From Epithemia pelagica (taxonomy: Eukaryota; Bacillariophyta; Bacillariophyceae; Surirellales; Surirellaceae), in the NCBI GenBank assembly GCA_946965045.2, contig OX337232.1, forward strand, positions 1,426,001 through 1,490,000: a stretch of DNA of 64,000 bases, written 5' to 3'. The translations under genes and the position numbers were made by a program. Positions 51,737 through 63,100 of the stretch are shown here, in pieces (the stretch's first letter is position 1; each line of letters starts with the position of its first letter). The notes beneath the pieces are model-generated. The model was not told where the DNA came from, did no database searches, and worked only from the letters and a program-made list of their open reading frames with translations.

Positions 51737-52285
51737 TCATGTGGTTGGAGGATTTTTCCACTCGGGTGATTTGTTTCGATGACCCTGCCATTTCGTTTTG
51801 TCGTCATCGGGCATATTGATGCAGCGTTGATTGTAAAAGAGATGACAAGAATGCTGAAAGGAAGCAGGAATCCCATTTCCTTCTACCGTGAATCCAAACA
51901 ATGTAGCAAAGGCTAGCCACATGGATCGACCTTCATCGGCAATCGGGGTCCGGCAATGCGAGCAGCTCACCTTGACGGGTAAAATCCGTTCCTGAGCCTC
52001 TGAGCTGGACCACCCCCGATCTAATTCAGAGCTATAAAAATACAAATAGTCCAAACTTGACTCAACAGGGAATCGGACCTGATCTTTGGCAAATACGGAT
52101 ACCCATTCAAAGGGTGCTCCGTGAAGCTTCTGACATCCACGACAGTGGCATAACTTGGAGTTGAGTGGGTCACCCCGAACTTCATATTTGACTCTGCCAC
52201 AATGATAAGAAGCTTGATATACTGGCAACCGTGTTCCAATCACTTCTTGATCATGCGGAGCGGATCCAGACACACGGTCCGTCAC
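51737..52285 (-). CDS. GFA/CENP-V zinc-domain protein, start exon unresolved
   Basis: About 180 residues. The GFA fold is clear: ASYHCGRVKYEVRG, then LCHCRGCQKLHGAPF, and VSCSHCRTPIADEG. These give the CxxC-type ligand sets of glutathione-dependent formaldehyde-activating-like and CENP-V proteins. Catalytic role unknown; many members are uncharacterised zinc proteins. The frame contains no ATG before the domain (the codon at 52285 is GTG) and is open upstream to a TGA near 52370. The initiator is therefore probably in a spliced upstream exon; TCCCAG near 52349 is a candidate acceptor. Confidence 0.75.
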   Translation of the reverse strand: MTDRVSGSAPHDQEVIGTRLPVYQASYHCGRVKYEVRGDPLNSKLCHCRGCQKLHGAPFEWVSVFAKDQVRFPVESSLDYLYFYSSELDRGWSSSEAQERILPVKVSCSHCRTPIADEGRSMWLAFATLFGFTVEGNGIPASFQHSCHLFYNQRCINMPDDDKTKWQGHRNKSPEWKNPPTT

Positions 52286-52823
52286 AGCAAATGCTCGGGT
52301 ATAAGGTGGTGAAGTTTTCCACGACGAGGGTGCAATTTCATTGGCCCATTGCCTGGGACAGTGAGCTCCTCAAAAGTATAATGATAGCGACAAAGCCGAA
52401 AGGAGACAGTCCGGTGATGGATCCCTTGCATTTCAAATATGTACACCGTTGACTTGTCATCGTCAAGATAGGTCAAGATCCTGCGGAAAATATCCGGGCT
52501 TTACGCCTAAGACTTCCGTCACGAGAACTGTTAAGACTGCAATTAGAAATTATTCAATATGAGCGCTAGAATGTAACTTTTTAGTCGCTGTAAAGTCGCT
52601 TTTAGTGGTCTCGGTCGATTGTGATGTGGTGTCTTTGTTGTTGCTGGATTTTTGACACCGTCATTCTTTCTGTACTGTCGTCAACCCAAAACCAGATTGA
52701 TCCAGTCAGTGTGGCCTTCCGTCTTCCGTCGTTGTTGTTGCATGCATATCTTTGGGTGTATTGGGTCTGTCGAAAGCAACCCGGAAAAGGCTTCTTGTGA
52801 TCTCGTCGAGAACTAAACATTTC
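52286..52823. other. Intergenic between divergent genes
   Basis: Shared 5' region of the GFA gene and the small plastid protein gene. Probably includes the missing first exon of the GFA gene. No other feature. Confidence 0.4.
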
Positions 52824-53356
52824 ATGACCATGACGCTGAAAACATCCATTGTGGCCTTTGTATCCATTGCGCTGCTGTCTATGTGCACGGCGTTTTCTCC
52901 TTCCGTCGGAGGACACGGAGCAAGATCACGGACGACCACGACGTTGTTGTCCATGGCCATGAGTCCTCAGGTTCCACCACCCACACCGATGGATGCATCG
53001 TTGGTGGCCACGACGACGACGTCTACCAGTTCCTCCTCGTATACTCTTGTGGAATCTGGAGCGTCACCAGGGTCCATGTTGCTTGATACAGGAATTCGGG
53101 CTTTTTCGGAACGTTCTTCCTCAATGTCGCTTGCCTTGCAAGAGCGCAAGGTTCCCACTCAAGAAGAAATTGCGCAGAAAAAGTTGACCTTCAACGTTAG
53201 TACGTACACTTGGAGCAAGAGGTTTGGCGTTGTGCATGAATGTTGACTCACAATTGTCCTTTCTCGTTGATTTGTGTAGTCTTTTGGGGAGGTGGTTTTG
53301 TAGCACCCTTATTGGCTACTGTGTTTTATTTCGGTTTTCGATTCTGGGAAAAGTAA
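52824..53356 (+). CDS. Small plastid-targeted single-helix membrane protein, 2 exons
   Basis: Exons 52824-53199 and 53280-53356 (intron 80 bp, GTACGT to GTGTAG) encode 150 residues; the last exon is too short to stand out alone. The N-terminus is a signal peptide (SIVAFVSIALLSMCTAFSP) whose TAFSP end matches the diatom ASAFAP-type plastid motif. A Thr/Ser-rich transit region and a second Ala/Ser stretch follow. After splicing the C-terminus reads KKLTFNVIFWGGGFVAPLL, then ATVFYFGFRFWEK. That is one membrane helix starting at a conserved-looking FWGGGFVAP, as in small thylakoid subunits. I do not recognise the family; a photosystem or cytochrome b6f accessory subunit is a guess. Confidence 0.7.
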
Positions 53357-53762
53357 CCAAGTGTTATCCTTTAGTCACCTGTATTCCTGTGGAGGTGGTG
53401 ATGGTTGATGGTTGTTATTGTGTTTTTGTTTGACGCTTCACACCACGAAACGAATCAATGAATATACAACAAAAACACCCCTACCAATACACTAGACAAA
53501 CGACGGAAATTCAATGGGAACTCAGTTGACTGCTTCCAAACTGGGATTCTTGTTTGAAATTCATCTGTAAGTCAAGATTGATCACCACCATCCTGGCAAA
53601 CTAATTAGTAAATATGCGTATCTCTTAACAATTGGTGTCTTTTCAATAGGATATGCGAGGCCACCGGATTCAGTCCAAAGGTAGACTGGCAACTCACGCT
53701 TGATCTTCTCCGTATCTCATTTCTAGGAAGGAGCAGCGACGCACAACGCTTCAGGAAGGTTC
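53357..53762. other. Intergenic
   Basis: 3' flanks of two convergent genes. Nothing further seen. Confidence 0.5.
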
Positions 53763-55604
53763 CTAACTGACACGATTGTATGTGGTAAAAGAAGCGCCCG
53801 GATGCGGATGCCATTTCCCGCTTTTCGTTGTCTTGCTGCTTTGGTTCGTTTTGGTGGAAACTTCTTGTGGAATCGCCGCAAAGTTGCCTGTCGGAGAGGA
53901 GATTGCATGAGGCGGTACCGGAATGGCAGTACTGCTTCGAGTATCGTCACCCGGTACACCTCGAAGGTGGCGCAGACTGTGCCCTGCGGCCGCATGATTA
54001 TGCCCACTGCCAGAACCAAAACGTGGATTTTCTTCGAGAGAATGGTACTGATGACGGTAAAGATCTCGTTGTTCGTCAATTTCATCGTCATCATCGTCAT
54101 CCTCACGATACCCACCATACGACTCTTGGCGAATCAATGCGGTAGCCGAAGAAGATGCCGCATGGTCCACCACCATAATCTTGAATTGCTGTTCCATACT
54201 ATCGACGTTACTGTTATGATTCTCAGATGGAACGTCACTGTCGTGATGATCGTCTTCATTGACAGTTTCGTCATCCATGAGAAAGAAAGACGAGGACTGC
54301 TGTCGCAAGAGCACAGCACCAACGGGATCTTCAAGGCTTCGAATCGATGGACACTTGACCGACGATTGCGTGGTAACACGGAGAAAGTTTGGTGGTGTCA
54401 AGGGGCGTTGAGGTCCACCACCACCGCCGCCGCCGCCCAGACTACTGCTGCTGGTAAACAAGGATCGCCGTGAGGAAGATCGTGCCAGAAAGGCATGACG
54501 ATGATGATGGTGAGACAAGAGTCCATGAAATTCAAACTCAGCTGCTGTGGAGGCATGGGAAATGATTCCGGAGGTGGAATGTTGCGAGGCAAAGGATCGT
54601 TGTGACGCAAAGGATCGAAAGGATTCGGTGCGATCCAAGTACGCTTGGTTCTTGCTGGTGGTCGTACTGGTGGGACCGCTACTGGTGGGACCTCCTGTCC
54701 CTCCAGTTCCACCTCCACGAGTGGTTGTGGTACGCGTAGTGGTGGTAGTAGTACAGGTCGATCGCAAGGTGGTCAAAATGGCCACATTCGTGGAATTCAA
54801 TTTACGACGTCGTGCCGTTCCATGGGGACTAAAGGCTTGAGGAAGAATAATTCCGCCACAACTAGTCATGGCTGGGGCTGGATGGTATTGCAACGAGGAT
54901 GAAGATGGGGAGGAGGAAATCTTTGTGGGAGGAGCAGGTCCACGGTGTGGGGTGGATGGATTTGTGGTAGTCCCGTGACCGTCTTCCTGGTCGGCCTTGT
55001 GTTCTTCTTCATCATCATCGTAGTAGTCCTCCTCCTCTTGAGTAAGAATGGATTTCCAGGAAACAGACGATTCGGTGCGCTCGATGCTGTTGCTATAAAA
55101 GGGAGGGCGAGGATGCGGGACCGAGTGTGACATGGAAGAACTGGCCTTTGCAGAAGCTGGTTGGTTGGGTTGAGACGACACTAGTGGACTGGATTTTGAG
55201 GATCCTCCATTGTTGGAAGAGGAAGATAAGAGTGCAGGAGGCCGAGGTGATGTTTCCTCCGCACCCGAGTCTACTCTTCGACTGGGAGGAATGGCGGTGT
55301 TGACTCGTCTCATTTTGATCATGGAAGGCGATCGCTGTAGCGGTGGTGACACTGGAACCGCAAATTGACCAACGAGGAAAGTGCTGGAACGGCCTTCAGA
55401 CTGATGACTCTTCCTTCGATGCTGCTTCTGTTCTTCCTCTTCCTCCCGAATCGGGTGATAATCTTCCTTTGATTGATCAGGGACGAGCTGATCCCTGTGA
55501 TCAGCCTGTTGTATCTTTGAATATATTTGTGATGATGATGATCCAAGTTTTGTCCAGTTCTTTCGGGCTCCTTGTCGAAGATCACTGCGGCTGAACTGAG
55601 ACAT
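53763..55604 (-). CDS. Hypothetical Ser-rich low-complexity protein
   Basis: 613 residues with no recognised domain. Ordered-looking islands are few: SQFSRSDLRQGARKNWTKLG at the start, RRVNTAIPPSRRVDSG, RRRKLNSTNVAILTTLRST, and a repeated SFASQRSFASQHS element. The rest is poly-Ser, Thr, Gly (including a GGGGGG run), acidic DDDDD and Pro tracts, typical of disordered diatom proteins. The frame stays open over 1.8 kb with Ser/Thr clusters suited to phosphorylation. Could be a scaffold or regulator. A real gene is likely because of length and the clean ATG; function unknown. Confidence 0.6.
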   Translation of the reverse strand: MSQFSRSDLRQGARKNWTKLGSSSSQIYSKIQQADHRDQLVPDQSKEDYHPIREEEEEQKQHRRKSHQSEGRSSTFLVGQFAVPVSPPLQRSPSMIKMRRVNTAIPPSRRVDSGAEETSPRPPALLSSSSNNGGSSKSSPLVSSQPNQPASAKASSSMSHSVPHPRPPFYSNSIERTESSVSWKSILTQEEEDYYDDDEEEHKADQEDGHGTTTNPSTPHRGPAPPTKISSSPSSSSLQYHPAPAMTSCGGIILPQAFSPHGTARRRKLNSTNVAILTTLRSTCTTTTTTRTTTTRGGGTGGTGGPTSSGPTSTTTSKNQAYLDRTESFRSFASQRSFASQHSTSGIISHASTAAEFEFHGLLSHHHHRHAFLARSSSRRSLFTSSSSLGGGGGGGGPQRPLTPPNFLRVTTQSSVKCPSIRSLEDPVGAVLLRQQSSSFFLMDDETVNEDDHHDSDVPSENHNSNVDSMEQQFKIMVVDHAASSSATALIRQESYGGYREDDDDDDEIDEQRDLYRHQYHSLEENPRFGSGSGHNHAAAGHSLRHLRGVPGDDTRSSTAIPVPPHAISSPTGNFAAIPQEVSTKTNQSSKTTKSGKWHPHPGASFTTYNRVS

Positions 55605-55985
55605 TCCTTTTGTTTCTCATGTGTGCTTTCAGCAGCTGAGCTTTAACTTTGTAGTGTCAACTTTTCCGGTATCTCTTCCTCTTTGCGTCGTTCTCTTTGC
55701 AAAAAGTAAAACGTAGTGTCACTCGATGAGAGAAAGGAAGACAAAGTGTGACTGAAAACCATGACCGCAGGCGGATCAACCGCTCTTGGGTCGCTTATAG
55801 GTCATCTTTTCTATCGTCGATATTCAGGTCGCGGTTAATGCGTTGCATTCGTCATCGGATCGTCGACACCATTTTTTGGTTGCTCCCACGTTGCTTGTTG
55901 TTTGCCCCAAGGTAACAAACGAAGCCACCATTGCGCTCAGTTTCGAAAGAGACAGGCATTTCTCACCCACTCCTTCTTTCAAAAT
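55605..55985. other. Intergenic between divergent genes
   Basis: Promoter region of the Ser-rich gene and the isomerase gene. No recognisable element. Confidence 0.4.
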
Positions 55986-56982
55986 ATGCGTGTTACAGCC
56001 GCTGTACTTTCCCTGTTGGTTTCATCCGCCAGTGCATTCCAACCTGTGACTGTTCCCAAACAACAACTTGTTCGCATGTCGGCGGCGGCCATGTCACAAG
56101 ACGAGCTCAAGAAACAAGTTGGATACAAGGCTGTCGATGATTATGTCAAGAGTGGCATGGTTGTCGGATTGGGAACGGGCTCTACTGCTTACTTTGCCGT
56201 TGAACGTGTTGGAGAAAAATTGAAATCGGGGGAACTTACAGATATTATTGCCATTCCAACTTCGGTCCGTACCAAGGAACAAGCCGAATCTTTGGGCATT
56301 CCTTTGGTTACATTGGACACGCATTCCAAATTGGATGTCGCCATCGATGGCGCCGATGAAGTTGATCCAGAATTGAATTTGACCAAGGGTGGAGGAGGCG
56401 CCTTGTTCCGCGAAAAGATTGTCGAAATTGTCTCGGATAAGTTTATTGTCATTGTAGACGAAAGCAAGATTTGCGACGGTCTTGGCCCCGGCTTCCCCAT
56501 TCCAGTAGAAATTGTTCCTTTCTGTCACGAACACACAATGCGTGTTATTGGTGCCCTTCCCAGTTGCGCTGGATGCAAACCAGTCTTGCGCATGGGATCC
56601 TCGGCCAACAACCAAATCGACGGGGACGAAATTGCTGTCACGGTACGTACACGACTACCAACAGTTGCGGCCTTTTGATGCATATATCATCGCAATTGGT
56701 TGATACGGGTTCATTGTCGGTTCGGCGTGCAGCGTTGGGCCATTTTTTGTAAATGAAAAACCATCACCTGACACATGCGCACGTTTATTGTTGCTTTCGT
56801 GATTTCAGGACAATGGAAACTACATTGTTGACCTTCACTTTGATGAGCCAATCAAAGACCCCAAGACCATGGCCGTAGAACTCAAGAATGTAGTAGGGGT
56901 TGTCGAACATGGTCTCTTTTGTGGTATGGCAACAGCTGTCATTATTGCTGGCTCAGATGGAATTAGTGTAAAGGAAGCTTAA
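55986..56982 (+). CDS. rpiA: Ribose-5-phosphate isomerase A, plastid, 2 exons
   Basis: Exons 55986-56642 and 56809-56982, intron 166 bp, total 276 residues. RpiA motifs: VGLGTGSTAYFAVE (phosphate loop), IPTSVRT, LDVAIDGADEVDPELNLTKGGGGALFREK with the catalytic Asp/Lys region, and VVGVVEHGLF at the end. It interconverts ribose-5-phosphate and ribulose-5-phosphate in the Calvin cycle and pentose phosphate pathway. The start (MRVTAAVLSLLVSSASAFQP) is a signal peptide with the diatom SASAFQP motif, so the protein goes to the plastid. Splicing joins EIAVT to DNGNYIVDLHFDEP. Without the intron the frame would stop at 56678, which truncates the domain. Confidence 0.93.
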
Positions 56983-57320
56983 ATTTTTATTGTAGAAGGT
57001 GTACCCGTTCTTCCAACAAAAGTTCTACATGTATCCAAATATACATCAACAACCCATTGTGATTGCTATCTAGGCACCAACCCCCTGTATCTCTTGAGCC
57101 TAAAAGATGTTTTCAGATGTTGAATTTACGTTTTTATTTCACAAAAGAAAGTGATTTGGAAAGTTACTGTTGCCGCCAGAACCACTGAAAGTGCTTCTGT
57201 TGCATATGATTCTTGAATCAACTGTCTCGATCGATGTCCATAAAGAGCAACGACATGCAGCTCTTTCGGCTGTATCGATGAGCCGCATCTATACCATGCA
57301 CCATAAAGTCCTTGTCACAC
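56983..57320. other. Intergenic
   Basis: 3' flanks of the convergent rpiA and copine genes. No feature seen. Confidence 0.5.
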
Positions 57321-59294
57321 TCAATCCTTAGACTTCTTGTCCTTCTTCTTTTTCTTCTTCTTTTCGTCACTTGAAGACTTGCTTTTAGACGATTTCTTAG
57401 AAGATGATTTTGATTTGCTTTTAGATGACTTGCTTGTCTTGGATGTAACGGACGCCGCAGAAGAAATGGAATGTGATTTCTTTTTCCCAAATACTTCGTT
57501 TGGAGTGAAATCAGGTATTGCCTTTGGTGGGAAGGGTTTGATTCCAGCTTGTGTAAAGTACTGGACAAACTGTTCAGGAACGTCAGAAAAGGCGTGACCC
57601 ACACACTCTCCTGCATTGCCGCCATACTCAGCCATTGCGGCAAAGGAGATGTTGTTACGCGATATTGGGACTCCATTCGAATGCTCCAATTTTCCATCTT
57701 CTCCACCAACTAGCTTTTTGGCGTCTGTGAAATCGCCACTGCCAATTCCAATTACAGTAATAGACAATGGAGCATCATCGGCGGCCGTGCAAATTGTATC
57801 AATGCAGTCTTGTACGTCGCTAATCGCACCAGTGGTCAAAATCACCAAGTTGGCATATCCTTGACGACCTTCCTGGTTGGCATTGGTGGCTCGGAACATG
57901 GCAGCCTCAATAATATGCATGAGTTCGCCATCCTGTTTCATTTCTAAGTTCTTGTTGTTGGCCGCAAGGACCTTGTCATAGGTTTTCACCAGATTGTCTG
58001 CACCTTGAATGTTTTCACCCATTACAAAATAGGACTTGTGGCCTTTCTCCCCTTGCAAATGGCCGCCGTATCCCCACATGATATACCCTTTGTTACCACC
58101 ATATCCATCAAACACGCTTCCCACTTTAATGAGTGCAGCCTGGTAATCATTTAACCAGCTATCTGAGATGTGGTGCAATCCTTCCCGTTCCTTTCGGTTT
58201 CCATTGGCTGTTGTGCAGTCAATCGCAACCATGAAATCCAGCTCACACCCACCCGACAGAAACTGAAGCATGCTTGGAATGTTCAAGATGTTCGCCTTGA
58301 GGATTTTCAGCATTCCATTCTTTTTCAGCTTAGTACCTCCTAGTAATTTCCGTCTTTCCACCATGACATCAAAGACAGGGATACCTCTGTGGGATTTCTC
58401 AACGAGATCACGAACCGTGGTTTCGACGTATCCGATTAACTCATCAGAAGTAAAACGATTCCATTCCCAGACACTGATTTTGAGCGGATTGGTGGGTTCG
58501 TCATCACAAATTAGCTGAAGTGGTATACGGCCAACCTGCCATGTAGGGTTCTGATTATGATCGACATGAATTTCGGATTTCCATACCACCGTCCAACTTT
58601 GATCTTCCTCCAACAGCTTCTCCAGACGGAAATAAAACTCGCAAAAATCAAGGACATTGTTGGCCATGTTTTGAGCAATGTTGTGCCCACCCTTCTTGTT
58701 GACTTTATGGTCCAGCATTCCAAGACTTTGCGAAGCAAACCGAAATTCCAAAACCTCTCGTGCTTCGACAATTTCTTGTCCTGTAAGGACAGTAAAAGCC
58801 TTTCCATGCTGAAGAGGCTTGGCAATCGAACAACCAGGAGCTCCCATGAGTTCTCCAAGAGTAAAGATGCATCCACCAATATAGTCATGTTCTTTCAGGT
58901 CCGTCGCATACCGGAGATCTTCATTGTACACCCGAATCACGTAGGCTTGTTGCTCTTGGAACCTAAATTCAAGACGAAAGGTGTTTTCAAAGCACGGATT
59001 CTCATCCTCTCGAACGACTGCAGTTCGTCCAACTTCGCGTTCTTGTTTGCTCGGAAGACTGCTCACTTTTTGCTTGTCCTTGTTATTTAACACTCCCTGT
59101 GGAGCTTCCCAAATACCGCAAAAGGCGTCGGCGTTACTGAAGCTATCCTTCTTGGGAAGCTTTCGGCACTCGATTATCAAATCAAGCTTGACGGAAGGTG
59201 CTGTAATCCGTGATTCCCAAGCCAGCCATGAGTTATTTCGCTTCAAACTACGACCACCATGGTGGTGGTTCAGGCTGATATTGATATGGTTCAT
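57321..59294 (-). CDS. Copine-family protein (C2-C2-vWA-like)
   Basis: 657 residues. Two C2 domains: the first with LDLIIECRKLPKKD and DAFCGIW through GGCIFTLGELMG; the second with WKSEIHVDHNQNPTW, PLKISVWEWNRFTSDELIGY. The copine domain follows: FMVAIDCTTANGNRKEREGLHH (an altered metal-site stretch where most vWA domains have DxSxS), FDGYGGNK, LVILTTGAISD and ITVIGIGSGDFTDA. Copines bind membranes with calcium through C2 domains and recruit partners through the vWA part. The C-terminal 40 residues are Lys/Ser repeats. Single exon, typical length plus tail. Confidence 0.9.
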   Translation of the reverse strand: MNHINISLNHHHGGRSLKRNNSWLAWESRITAPSVKLDLIIECRKLPKKDSFSNADAFCGIWEAPQGVLNNKDKQKVSSLPSKQEREVGRTAVVREDENPCFENTFRLEFRFQEQQAYVIRVYNEDLRYATDLKEHDYIGGCIFTLGELMGAPGCSIAKPLQHGKAFTVLTGQEIVEAREVLEFRFASQSLGMLDHKVNKKGGHNIAQNMANNVLDFCEFYFRLEKLLEEDQSWTVVWKSEIHVDHNQNPTWQVGRIPLQLICDDEPTNPLKISVWEWNRFTSDELIGYVETTVRDLVEKSHRGIPVFDVMVERRKLLGGTKLKKNGMLKILKANILNIPSMLQFLSGGCELDFMVAIDCTTANGNRKEREGLHHISDSWLNDYQAALIKVGSVFDGYGGNKGYIMWGYGGHLQGEKGHKSYFVMGENIQGADNLVKTYDKVLAANNKNLEMKQDGELMHIIEAAMFRATNANQEGRQGYANLVILTTGAISDVQDCIDTICTAADDAPLSITVIGIGSGDFTDAKKLVGGEDGKLEHSNGVPISRNNISFAAMAEYGGNAGECVGHAFSDVPEQFVQYFTQAGIKPFPPKAIPDFTPNEVFGKKKSHSISSAASVTSKTSKSSKSKSKSSSKKSSKSKSSSDEKKKKKKKDKKSKD

Positions 59295-60196
59295 GGTTCT
59301 GCTCTTTTTTGTCTCTCCGTGGTTTCAGGTCCTGTTAGCATCAGCGTCGGTTGCCAATTGGCATTTTCGCCTTTTCGCAATCAATTATCAGTCACCCTAA
59401 TGACTCATGTCAACGACCTATCGGATTAAAGTTTTCGTTGTTAAGTAAAGAAGTGACATAAAAGGTATTAACCGCTCGGGAGATTGTTGGGGGAATCCCA
59501 ACCTAGCATTTCTCGAAGATAAGCCCTTTTCTCAATTTTTTCTGGGTCTCGACGGGTAACCTTACTTGTTCGAACAACAAACAACTCACTCTCCGTTCTG
59601 TTCTCTGCCATTGCCATTTGCAATGGTAGAAGAGTGACGACTGTTATCAATTGACTTTTTTCCTTTCGACGTCTTGCTTGAGGAAACCGTTGTGCGTGCA
59701 ACGCATGATCGATTGGGCAAGCAAGTGGTACGTGATGGGAGCCATAGCCATGGGATTGGGATATCTTCGAAGAGGAAATGGTGGAATGTTGCTGAGTCGC
59801 TAGACTCAAGTCTGGCGTTGAGATCAGAAATAGTGATTTGTGATGGGATCGCAAACGAATAGAACAAACCTTGCGTGCTTTTCATTCCTCTTCGGTTTTG
59901 TGACATTGACCACGAACTGACAGGACACTACGTAATTCAGAGTAGCTCTTTATCTTCGCCACATACATCCAACTATTTATTTTCTTTTGATTTATAGTTT
60001 TCATTGGCATGCTTTATGATCATGAGCGTACTAGAAGCACGTTTTGTTGGCATTCAAGCTGGGTAGCCACAAGGTACCAGCATCCAGCATACCAGATGGG
60101 TAGCCACAAGGTACCGTCTGGACGTCCATCGTACTTTGGTTTGTCGGTTCATTTTCAACCTCTTCAGGATTTGGATTGGACGTGGGAAGACAAGAC
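59295..60196. other. Intergenic; possible small minus-strand gene
   Basis: Between copine and THOC1. A minus-strand frame at 59468-59854 ends in a charged helix (KVTRRDPEKIEKRAYLREML); its last ~50 residues from the ATG near 59616 look protein-like, but nothing confirms a gene. Two 19-bp direct repeats lie at 60060-60115. Confidence 0.35.
60060..60115. repeat. 19-bp direct repeat upstream of THOC1
   Basis: TGGGTAGCCACAAGGTACC occurs at 60060-60078 and 60097-60115, period 37 bp, about 80-140 bp before the THOC1 start codon. Confidence 0.85.
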
Positions 60197-63100
60197 ATGA
60201 CGAGCCCCATGGATGTTTGCTCTGGTAAGGACGGGGAGGAATCAGCCTCGATACCAAGCGAAATCCCAGATTTGAGTGCTCTGAAAGATCCGTCGTTTCT
60301 AGAATCGATTCCAAATCCGTTAGGAGGTTTTGGACTCGACGCTCTATCCACCAACTCGTCCGGAAGATCTTCCACCGCCGTTGTTTTGGATGAGCTGGAA
60401 ATCCAGCTCAGAAACGAAGCTCTCAAATTACTCGGTGAGAATTCCAATGACATAGGAGAATTTTGGAAAAATGCAACGAAACTGTGTTGGCATATGGTTT
60501 ACATGTCAGAAAATGACACTGAAAATATCCGATACAAGGACCTTGGGGCGCTTCGAAAACTTCCAATTCTTTTATTGGAAGATATTTTGGACAGCACGCC
60601 CTTGAACAAAGCTCTTGACTTTTACAATAATCATGCGAAGTCCATGTTCCCTCTTTTGTTTGGACAACTCTTGTGGCGTCCAGATCAAAAAGTCCGTCCG
60701 TGTTGGCTACCCTTTCTGAAATTGGCCAACAAATTCACTAAGCGCTTGAGTGGACAGCCAGCCCAAAACTTTCATTACAAGGATGCAATTTCTTCGATCA
60801 TGGTGACACTTTGCCAAATCTACCCATTGTCCGAAAAATCAGCCACCAGAATATGGGGCAGTTACAATGATCAGTCCGTCACCACATTTGAGGGACGGGA
60901 AGAATTTGATGAAGAACAAGCAACCATTCTTGAATTCCTGAGTACGACGGCATCCGGAAGTGATGACGACGATGGAGAAGATGGAGCCGTTCCGGATTAT
61001 ACGATCTATGAAGCATTTTGGAAAGTGCAGCAAGATTTTAGCCGACCTAATTTGGTCCCTGTGATGGATTTCAAGAATCGACTCAAGTCTTTGGTGACAT
61101 CTCTCGAACACAACGCTGCTCCGAAAAACTCCAGTACCTCGTCCACTGAAGTCTTGGATCGAATATCGAGGAGTACATCTCGGTACCTGACGAGTAGTCG
61201 GCTGCTGTCTATGCAGTTACAGGATGCTGATTTTCACATACCGATTTTGATGCAAGTATTGATTGTATGTCATCACTTGATGAAAGTTGGTCCATCGTTA
61301 CGAGATCATTTAACGGAATCTCAGAGCCGAGCCAAAGCACTCTTGCAAAAGGTATCGCGAGAACACTATGACCTGTCACAGTCTATATTGGCGACGTCGG
61401 AAGAATCTTGGCGTCAGTGGAAGAAGAACAAGTGCTCTCCTGATTTGGATCAACGGAAATCAGAGTCCTTGATTGGCCGCAAGCGCAAACCATCTGCTTT
61501 AGGTGCGATGTCGAGCCTTTCGGATGGGGCTGATCGCAGCAAAGAGTCACTGGATATAGATCTTAAAGCAGTCTCTCGCAAAATGCACCAAACGGCACCG
61601 TCGGTCAAAGATCATTTGGAAGAGTACGCAGATGCGCTGGACCCGGAGTCTGGCATTGAAGCCGAGTACCACCCTAAAAACAATGCTTTGTTTTGCTGGC
61701 GTGCCATGCGTCTTCTTTCCACCAAGCATTTGTCGGATCTTCATTTGCTTAGTCAAAGTGGCGACTTTGAAAGGGTGGTTCGAACTGTGTATCCACGAGA
61801 TTACGGAGTTGAAATTCCCGGACCCATGCCTGAGGAAGACGAAGAAGAAAGCGAGGACGAGGAAGAGAAAGGTGATGAAGAAAGTCCCGAAGATGTAGAA
61901 ATGAAGGAGGAACATGAAGAAAAGTCGGATGGCAAGCAAGAATCCATGGATACAAACACAGAAAAAGCTGTAGCCAAAAAGGGTGAAGAGGACGAGGAGA
62001 TGGTCGATACTGCGAGGGATGACACCGCGGTGAAAGACGAAACAAAAGATGCGCCCGTGAGCACAAAGGGGGTGCCTCAATCGCGTGATAATGACGGTAA
62101 GCAGCAGCACGAAGAAGAAAACAGATCGTCTGGCATAAATGAAAAGAAGCAGGAAGAAGAGAAAGGATCATCCGAGGAAATTATTAAACAAGATGACAAA
62201 GGAGGTCTATCTAAAGAAGAGAAAGATCGGGACGGTGAAGAAAGGCTTTCAAAGAAAGACATGAAAACTGATGGAAAAGACGTGGTGAAAGTAGAAGGAC
62301 CACAACTGCCGAAGGAAGCAGATGTTGCATCCAGTAAGGATAAGGATGAAGAAGTTCCGGCTCATCGCAAGCCAACGGAATCGCAACCAAAAGGAGGAGA
62401 TGATGAGCCCGACGACGACGAGGTCCAAGTTGTCCCAAAACCATCACCGCAGCGCTATGTTGATTTATCATCGTCACGTGACTCTAAATGGCTTCCCGAG
62501 AACAACTCACAACAACGCAGAGATCAGCCCTCCCAGAGACGAGGTGGATCCGATTATAGAAGTGGATCCCGCGTAGATGACCATCGGGGTGGTGGCAAAC
62601 GAGAAGGAGCAGATAACTACACAAGTCTTGGAGGAAAGAAGGACGACCACAAGTACGAATACGATCGTCCAAGCCGTGGAGATGACAATCGAGGTAGCCG
62701 AGCTTCGGGTGGGAGGTCCAGTGGTGATGATCGTGGCGGCAACAGTAACAGTGATCGATACAGCAGTGGACGGACTACGCCGAACGAAGGACGTTCCCTG
62801 CCTCGTGACAAGGATCACAGGTATGAGGAAAGTACGCGGAATTCTGGTGATGGTGGTCGATCATCTGATGATCGTGGTGGGAATTCCCGGAAACCTCCTG
62901 GCAATGACGGCCGTGGAAGTGGTTCACGATCCAACAACAACAAGAGTGACGATACCACGAGAGGCAAATTGGACACGGGTGGAATGCGCCATGACGATCG
63001 AGGAGGACGACCCACAAGTCGTGGTGGTGAGGACCGATCCTCAAATCGAGATGACGACAATCGACTTGGTGGTGGCTGGTCCAACGAAGGAACACAGCTT

